Notes under the pieces: generated by a model
Database searches by the model: none
The model's input: the letters and a program-made list of their open reading frames with translations, nothing else
What the model was told of the DNA's origin: nothing
Part shown: positions 56,013 through 64,000 of the stretch, piece after piece
Position numbering within the stretch: the first letter of the stretch is position 1
Layout: every line of letters starts with the position of its first letter
Program-made: the position numbers and the translations under genes
Source: Channallabes apus
Taxonomy: Eukaryota; Chordata; Actinopteri; Siluriformes; Clariidae
Length of the DNA: 64,000 nt
Direction of reading: 5' to 3'
Assembly: GCA_030522415.1 (NCBI GenBank)
Contig: CM060118.1
Span: forward strand, 24,625,151 to 24,689,150

Positions 56013-56565
56013 CAGTGGTGTCAAAAGTATTCACATTCATTACTTGAGTAGAAGTATAGATACTAGGGTTCAAAAATACATCTTTAGAAGTTGAATTAAC
56101 AACCCAAGCTTTTTACTTAAGTAAAAGTTTAAAAGTACTGGTTTCAAAACTACTTAAAGTATAAAAGTAAAAGTACCATGAGGGGCGAAAAAAGCAGTAA
56201 GGTCTCGCTTTCTGATCATGCGACAGGGGGGGGTTGTTGTGCGTGTTTTTATCTTGCGACCGGGAGGGGGGGGAGGGGGGCGATGTGCGCATTCTTATCA
56301 TGTTACTAGGGGGGGAGGGGGGGGGGGGCGTTGTGCGCATTCTTATCATGCGACCAGGGGGGTTGCGGGTTCTGATCATAAAAATAGAGTAACGAGGCTA
56401 TTTTTAAAATGTAAGGAGTAGAAAGTACAGATAATTGCTTAAAAATGTAAGGAGTATAAGTAAAAAGTCGGCTGAAAAATAATTACTCCAGTAAAGTGTA
56501 GATACCCAAAATGTCTACTTAAGTAAGGTAACGAAGTATTTGTACTTCGTTACTTGACACCTCTG
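56013..56565 (+). mobile_element. hAT-type MITE with G-rich minisatellite
   Basis: Termini CAGTGGTGTCAAAAGTA and, inverted, CAGAGGTGTCAAGTAACG, flanked by exact 8-bp CCTACACT at 56005-56012 and 56566-56573. Non-coding. Confidence 0.93.
56218..56365. repeat. G-run minisatellite
   Basis: About three units of roughly 55-60 bp, each with a GCGCATTCTTATCATG-like block and G-runs of up to 12. Confidence 0.85.
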
Positions 56566-57029
56566 CCTACACTACCATACTATCATACACACCAACCTGT
56601 AAACGCTTCACTGTTTATCTCGTTTGCATAAAAAACATTACTGGACTACTTTTGCACTCAATTCTTGCTGCTGTGTTAAGAAATGTTTACAGTCTCTCAC
56701 TACCTCAACACCATATTATTCTGTTATATTATGTCGTCACTTTGTTGTTGCTCTTGTTGCACATTTGCACGTGCACTTTATGTTGTCTGTGTAGTCTTTA
56801 CTTAGATAGTTAGTTTTTGTAAATTTATGTTGTAATTTGTTAGGTCTATCGGTCTTGTCTCTGCTAGCCAGCTAACTACGCCTCTTTAGTTAGCTAGTTT
56901 AGTGTTTCTGTTAATTTATGTTGTAAATTTATGTTGCATGTAGCACCTTGGTCCTGGAGGAACGTTGTTTCGTTTCACTGTGTACTGCCTGTATATAGTT
57001 GAAATGACAATAAAGCCTTTGAACTTGAA

Positions 57030-57359
57030 ATGTATCCTTCTGTTTTATCACTGTGCGTATTTACTTTCTTATCTGTAAAAAAAAACTCACAACAAAAATA
57101 TCTTGCATGTTCGTCAGTTTGGGTAGATTTCAGTGACCCAGCTTGGAAAACTGTTTGGATTTTCTAGTAAATACAAGGTACAGTTTTGTTGTTTTGCTGG
57201 GTTTCAGGGACAAGGAATAAAATTTGTGAGAAAATTCCTGTTCCCTTTCAAGGCTACACTTCGATGCTGCGTAAAACGCTATGGGAACCATTTTGTCGCG
57301 TTGTCGGTCGTGAAGCATGCAGTGAAAACATGCCAAAGTTTTTGGCTATACAGATGTCG
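57030..57359. other. No clear feature
   Basis: Possibly the start of the repeat that follows; ORFs on both strands lack known motifs. Confidence 0.4.
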
Positions 57360-57800
57360 CCCTTAAAACCCTGCGTGTTTTCCCGCGGTATGCCGCAATT
57401 TAGCGCGCGGCTTGCCGCGACTTGCCGGAGGCAACATTCGGGAATTTAAAATAAATGTATTTTATTCACTGAATATCCGCCAGATGGCGCATAGAAGGAC
57501 TTTATCTAAAAGCCGGTGATCCGGGAAAGTCAGTTTCCCTATGTTTCCCCGGTGGCGCGCAGATTCAAATCATGACGTCACTCGCTACCTAACGCTGAGA
57601 AGGCGAACGAGGATTTTAACAGTTTTTCTCTCGTTTTAAAGTGTTTTTATGAACTTTTTGAATTAAACAAATAACCTATGCATAATAATCGAGTGTCTTT
57701 TCGCTTTTTTTTTGTATATTTGAAGATAATTCATACGTTTTAAGCCGCTGCAAAAGGCTGGTTTGCTGGGCGAGTACTGACATCACGACTACTTTTATTA
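57360..57800 (+). mobile_element. Old hAT-like repeat, copy 2 (inverted relative to 5930-7100)
   Basis: Shares CGCTACCTAACGCTGAGAAG and the CCGCCAGATGGCGC motif (57477-57490) with copy 1, but the blocks lie much closer together, so the centre has been lost. Confidence 0.6.
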
Positions 57801-58279
57801 CACCTACATTTGTTTATTTGTATATGTATGTTATTAATATTAATTTTTTAGAGATTGTGTGTGCGTGCACGGAGAGTTTGTGTTGATAAGTGTATGTGGA
57901 TAAGTTGCTAAGTGTATCAGAAAGCATTAAAATGTTCATTTGAATTAAAATGACACACACAGGTCTGTATATACAGTATATCAATTACATATATATCAAT
58001 TTCATTAGTTCGTTCATTCTATTTGAAGCTTCGGATGTTTTTTTTTTTTTTTTGGTTTGGTTAGATTAGTTCTGAACTCGCTTCCATGAAACTATCGCTA
58101 AAACAATGTACTGAGCCCTCCTGAGGATATAAAGCTTTATTATTGTGTTTGAATAAATATTCAGATCTACCACAGCAGATAATAAACTATGGTGTGTCAT
58201 AACCGAAGCAAACACCACGATTATGCCTCGTTTCGTTCGACGGGAACGTGGTTCACTTGGCCGCGGTGTATTATAAACC
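57801..58279. other. No gene seen
   Basis: AT-rich with a T run at about 58038-58053. Confidence 0.5.
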
Positions 58280-58528
58280 TGTGGAATGTTTCACTGTTTA
58301 TGCTCACATAAGAGGAATAAAAGCCAGTGAAATGTGGAAATGATGTGTGGCAACTCAATGAGGACTAAACCAATGATTTCGGTAACTCCACTGAGTGTAA
58401 CATCTGCATAGTGACACTGAACATCTTCACTTTTCCGTTTACCTCTGAAAAAAAAGCTGTATTTTGTTTGTTTATATTTAGAGTTTTTATAACAGTAGAA
58501 CAAGTACCCGCGCGCACGCACACACATA

Positions 58529-58567
<39 letters not shown>

Positions 58568-59036
58568 ACACACTCCCCTGAGCCCTCGGGAAACATCCAA
58601 TCACCGTCGGTATACAAATGAGTCAAGACGCAGCCTAACGTGGTGTCGTGTCGGATTTCAGTGGTCACGGAGTGGGAAGACTTTGAAGAAGCTGCAGTGA
58701 CAGTAAACAGCTGAACAACTTCACTTTTCCGTTTACCTCTGAGGAAAAAAAGCTGTATTTTGTTTGTTTATATTTAGAATTTTTATAGTAGTATAAGAGA
58801 GAGTTATAGTTTGGTCTGTATTGTAGTTCGCACCCTTGTAGAGAATAAATAAATGAATAACACCTTCATATCCCCTCTCAAGAGTGTCATAGTCCATTGT
58901 TAGTTTTAATGATCTGGCTGAAACTAATTATCACTACATAAGTACCCTAACACCATTGATCATGAGTCTCAGCTGAACCTAATTCTATACTTGTAACAGA
59001 AAATGTAGATGCAGATTCCAAATGTGTATTTATATA

Positions 59037-59069
<33 letters not shown>

Positions 59070-59255
59070 GTGTGTGTGTGTGTGTGTGTGTGTAGGCTCT
59101 ACGCAGGGGCAAGAGAGGGCAGCGCACCCTTAAATGTCTGCACATGTTAATATATTCCTAAAATGTATATATTACAAGTTGATAAACTGATCTGCGGTAG
59201 CGGAAAAATCCGCTGAAAATAGGACAGGCTACAGCGCACGCGCACACACACACAT

Positions 59256-59286
<31 letters not shown>

Positions 59287-59360
59287 GACACACCTCCCTT
59301 GAGCCCTGCGTCTGTCGGATTTCAGCGGTCACGGAAAGACTTTGAAGCAGTTTATATATG
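58280..59360. repeat. Diverged direct duplication with CA tracts
   Basis: CTTCACTTTTCCGTTTACCTCTGA occurs at about 58427 and 58720; GTCGGATTTCAG(T/C)GGTCACGG occurs at about 58650 and 59312, each after a CA tract and CC(T/C)TGAGCCCT. GATA (59033-59069) and TG (59070-59093) tracts lie between. Confidence 0.7.
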
Positions 59361-59610
59361 AATCTAAGCTTGAACTTATCAGCATTGTAAATATATAATA
59401 CTTTTCAAATAAAATCGCTATTACTTTGACCCTGAAGTTTAGTTTAGCACACACAAAAAACAGAAAAGTCATTTCTGGTAAATCAACGGAATGTGTAGTT
59501 TATTTACAGTAATTCATTAAAAAGTGAATATACATTGTACAGTACACGGTAAACACGGGAAAGATTACAAAATGAAAAAACAAACAGTGTCTACTTTATA
59601 AACAGCTTAG

Positions 59611-59905
59611 TATGTGCGTCGAGATGCTGAAATCCCTTGCATGTTTTTGCTTCCAAGTGGAGAGATATTTGACCGATAGCCTAGAACAAAAGATCTATAG
59701 GTGTGATCACAACCCCCTCCGACCGACCGTGCCATCAATCACTGACCACCTCAGAAGTTCCCTCCAATGTATGGCTGCAATACTTGTTTTGCAAGTATTT
59801 TTAACACCATTCAAAGGCTTCAAAGGGGCAGTTATCGGCTATGACACGTTGAAGGAGAACTTAATAGTTCTCAAAAATAGTGTAAATGTCTGCAACAATC
59901 ACTAA
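59611..59905 (+). other. Unassigned 97-codon ORF
   Basis: ATG-initiated, with no recognisable motif, signal peptide or repeat. Near no other coding sequence. It may be chance or an old transposase scrap; I do not claim a gene. Confidence 0.15.
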
Positions 59906-59965
59906 CCATTAAAATGTTTTTTTTTTTTTGTAATTAAACACGAAAATATTAATTATATTTCCATA

Positions 59966-59971
59966 TATACA

Positions 59972-60022
<51 letters not shown>
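59966..60022. repeat. CA microsatellite
   Basis: More than 20 CA units. Confidence 0.95.
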
Positions 60023-60024
<2 letters not shown>

Positions 60025-62121
60025 GGGCGTAGGTTTGCTACCTATGACTCCAACTAATACCCCATCCCCCAATCCCCTTTTCCACCCACCAACCCCCTGC
60101 CCCATCCACCTACCAACCTCCCACCCCAACTATGTCCACTGAATACATGTTTTTCTTAATATGGTGCGAAATCACTTTACATTAATAGTAGCAATGCTAC
60201 GATTTATATTAATCCACTCGAAATGCAATTCATTAAGTTAAATTAAGGAATAGTGTAAAGTTAAAGGAATGTTTCATAACTGACAAAAAGATAGTCTTTA
60301 ATAAAATAAAAACTATTCTTTATTGAGCCCTAGTGCAAATGAAACATCTCAATCATCTGTATATATATAAAAGTAGATTACATCTAAACATGAACTACTA
60401 GGTAGAGTACCACACAACAGCTCAATGCCTATTGCTCCTATATGAAGGAGACAAAAACATGCCTTCGCCTCTCGTTAACAAAAATAAACTGCTGGCATGT
60501 TTGTTTGACATCAATATTGTCCAGGCTGTTCTTTTTTTCTTCTGATAAACACTAAAGATGATATTTTGTAGAATGCTGAAAACCTGTAATCATTGATTTA
60601 CATAGTATTTGTTTTTCCTGCTACGGAAGTCAATGTTTTCAGCTTTTTTCCCCAATATCTTATTTTGTATTCAACAAAATAAAGAAAATCATTAAAGTTT
60701 GGAACCACTTAAGGAGTAAATAGTGAGTAAAGTTTTTTTGGGGGTGAACAATGGCTTTGACCCTAACTCTTCCCCTCTGACTGCACTAGGATCGGACAGC
60801 ATTGCCACCTGATGAAATAGCGTGACAAAAAAGTGAAATGTCAGTTCAAAACTTTTGCCAAAAACATTAATGAATCACTTACATCCTCAGCCTATCACTC
60901 CTCATAATGCTAAATATTAGTATAATCAACATGTATAATACACGCACACATATTATATGTTATATACTGTATAATCAACATTCAGATTGACCTCCTGTGA
61001 ACTTGCCTCTTCACCTGAACTACAACATGGCTGATCTGCTTCTGTCCCCTAATTGAAAAACATTGAGGGATTCCTTATGAGCATGGACAGAGAATGCCTC
61101 AGCCTATTATTGGTAACAATGTTAAATCTCAGGACAACTACAGTGGCTTGCAAAAGTATTCGCCCCCCCGTGAACTTTTCCACATTTTGTCACATTACAG
61201 CCACAAACATGAATCAATTTTATTGGAATTCCACGTGAAAGACCAATACAAAGTGGTGTACACGCGAGAAGTGGAACGAAAATCATACATGATTAAAAAA
61301 TTTTTTTTTTTACAAATAAATAACTGAAAAGTGGGGTGTGTGTAATTATTCAGCCCCCTTTGGTCTGAGTGCAGTCAGTTGGCCATAGACATTGCCTGAT
61401 GAGTGCTAATGACTAGAGAGCACCTGTGTGTAATCTATACTCTCTCCATCGCTGTCTGATATACAGCACAGGTGTTTAGGTTCTGTTACCTGACAAAACA
61501 GGATAAACACATGCCATTTAAACAGCAATCATTTTATTTCACTTTTTCTGAGTCTTAGTGTGCAAACCTCGAATCAAATCATTAATGTTCGCCATGTAAG
61601 TGAATGCATTTTAAAAACAATTTTTCTGAAGTGGATTGTCTATTGGTGTCAACAAAATTCTAGCCATATGGCAATATTAGTATATTAGTTTATCAATTTC
61701 TTTCACAATACTGATTTCTGACAAACAGTCACTAGATTAGGAGACTGACAGGGATCATATTTATACTTTTACATTTAGCTGTTTAATCTGCTGTTAGTTT
61801 TACGTCCATATTCACAGACTATATCCTGGCCTGCTGTACTGAATGTGAGTCCACTGCATTTGGCGCTGCTTGTGTCTGAACGCAGCCAATCGTCTATCAC
61901 ATGATGGCAGGGAAAGGCACAGCCAATCAAAATGTTCATATGTGTTTTGGGGGCGGGAGGACTCAAGGAGAGAACGTGATTTATCCCTTTCTGCGTGTCT
62001 AGGTTAATGTTGACAGAACGATTAAAAAAAAAGTGGATTAAATTATTGGTGGGGACATTTCAATGGTCGGAGGATATTGGTGGGGACACATCCCCTCCGT
62101 CCACCCTAAATCTACGCCCCT
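60023..62121. mobile_element. DNA element with AGGGGCGTAG-type ends (tentative hAT-like)
   Basis: Left end CAAGGGCGTAGGTTTGC, right end inverted CAGGGGCGTAGATTTAGG. GGTGGGGACA-type segments lie near the right end. No transposase. Target duplication is obscured by the CA tract on the left and the Tc1 insertion on the right. Encloses a Tc1 fragment. Confidence 0.45.
61141..61500 (+). mobile_element. Tc1-family 5' end fragment
   Basis: Begins CAGTGGCTTGCAAAAGTATT after TA and contains TTGTCACATTACAGCCACAA and TGTAATTATTCAGCCCCC. Truncated before any transposase codon. Its subterminal sequence matches, inverted, the scrap at 10017-10245. Confidence 0.8.
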
Positions 62122-62126
62122 GTATA

Positions 62127-63746
<1,620 letters not shown>

Positions 63747-63899
63747 TATATATAATTTAAAACTATTTATTCATTTGTCTTTTATTTACTTACTTACTAG
63801 CGAATGCTTTTTTAGGGCTCTAAAAACTACGGCAGTATGAATGACAATGGAATAGGACGTGTGAGTTGCACCGGTCACACACACATACACACACACACA

Positions 63900-63951
<52 letters not shown>
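63900..63951. repeat. TA microsatellite
   Basis: About 24 TA units, preceded by a short CA tract (63878-63899). Confidence 0.95.
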
Positions 63952-63956
<5 letters not shown>

Positions 63957-64000
63957 TTCTTAAAACATCGTGTTCACCCATGCACTGAAAAAAAGAACTT

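Larger units (their letters stand above)
55862..57029 (+). mobile_element. LINE 3' UTR fragment, interrupted by hAT MITE
   Basis: Ends GAAATGACAATAAAGCCTTTGAACTTGAA, a polyadenylation-like signal and TTGAAC-type tail. Non-coding; the family is not the same as copies A-C. A hAT MITE lies inside (56013-56565). Confidence 0.6.

Noticed and set aside
58291..58668. 125-codon minus ORF with Cys-Val repeats
   Set aside because: The repeat is a translated CA microsatellite; nothing else recognisable.
59611..59905. Small host gene
   Set aside because: 97 codons without motif, splice evidence or neighbours; listed only as an unassigned ORF.

Overview
This window is a gene-poor, repeat-dense stretch of a vertebrate nuclear genome, almost certainly a ray-finned (teleost) fish. 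The evidence is the mix of mobile elements: fish-type L2, L1-Tx1 and RTE LINEs, a DANA/mermaid-like SINE, a Tf1/sushi-type Ty3/gypsy chromovirus-like retrotransposon, a BEL/Pao element, Tc1-like, hAT, Tigger-like and PIF/Harbinger-like DNA transposons, and long CA, GATA and TA microsatellites. I could not support any intact host protein gene. The only full-length, uninterrupted protein gene is a 340-residue Tc1-like transposase at 62345-63367 (minus).

Layout. 1-4035 is an L2 LINE, followed exactly at its TTGAA tail by an antisense 5.8S rRNA/ITS1 relic (4036-4690) and a 151-bp tandem repeat (4691-5172). 5.5-5.7 kb is a CpG-rich promoter-like patch. 5.9-8.0 kb is old hAT-like repeat. 8395-10011 is a solo LTR split by a Harbinger-like MITE. 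10-11 kb holds Tc1 and gypsy integrase scraps. 14.1-15.7 kb is a broken Tc1 copy, 16.5-17.0 kb a hAT MITE, and 17.2-20.9 kb an APE-type LINE (copy A).

21.8-50.9 kb is a deep nest that can be unpicked from target-site duplications. A Tigger-like element contains one antisense L1-Tx1 LINE (about 22.8-50.7 kb). That LINE is interrupted by a 6.2-kb BEL/Pao element (22961-29133, TSD GTTAT), by a 16.2-kb TA-flanked block (30345-46499), and by a second Harbinger-like MITE (48189-48824, TSD TAA). The 16-kb block itself carries LINE copy B, an RTE LINE (16-bp TSD), a gypsy chromodomain element (38830-43823, TSD GCCTG) and LINE copy C. The last two sit in successive units of a tandem repeat, so each unit is an empty-site control for the other.

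51-64 kb holds a second Tigger-like end, a CAGGGCCGG-ended hAT-like element, a decayed Tc1 of another family, hAT transposase remnants, a hAT MITE with a G-rich minisatellite, tandem duplications, and the intact Tc1 element at the right edge.

Most notable signals: the gypsy element shows a self-priming arrangement, in which a 9-nt sequence just inside the 5' LTR end is complementary to the predicted 5' end of its transcript. A single LINE reads across a 16-kb insertion to the exact codon. A gutted BEL element has nearly identical LTRs. An L2 tail abuts the end of 5.8S rRNA. All family assignments rest on motifs read by eye; no database search was run.
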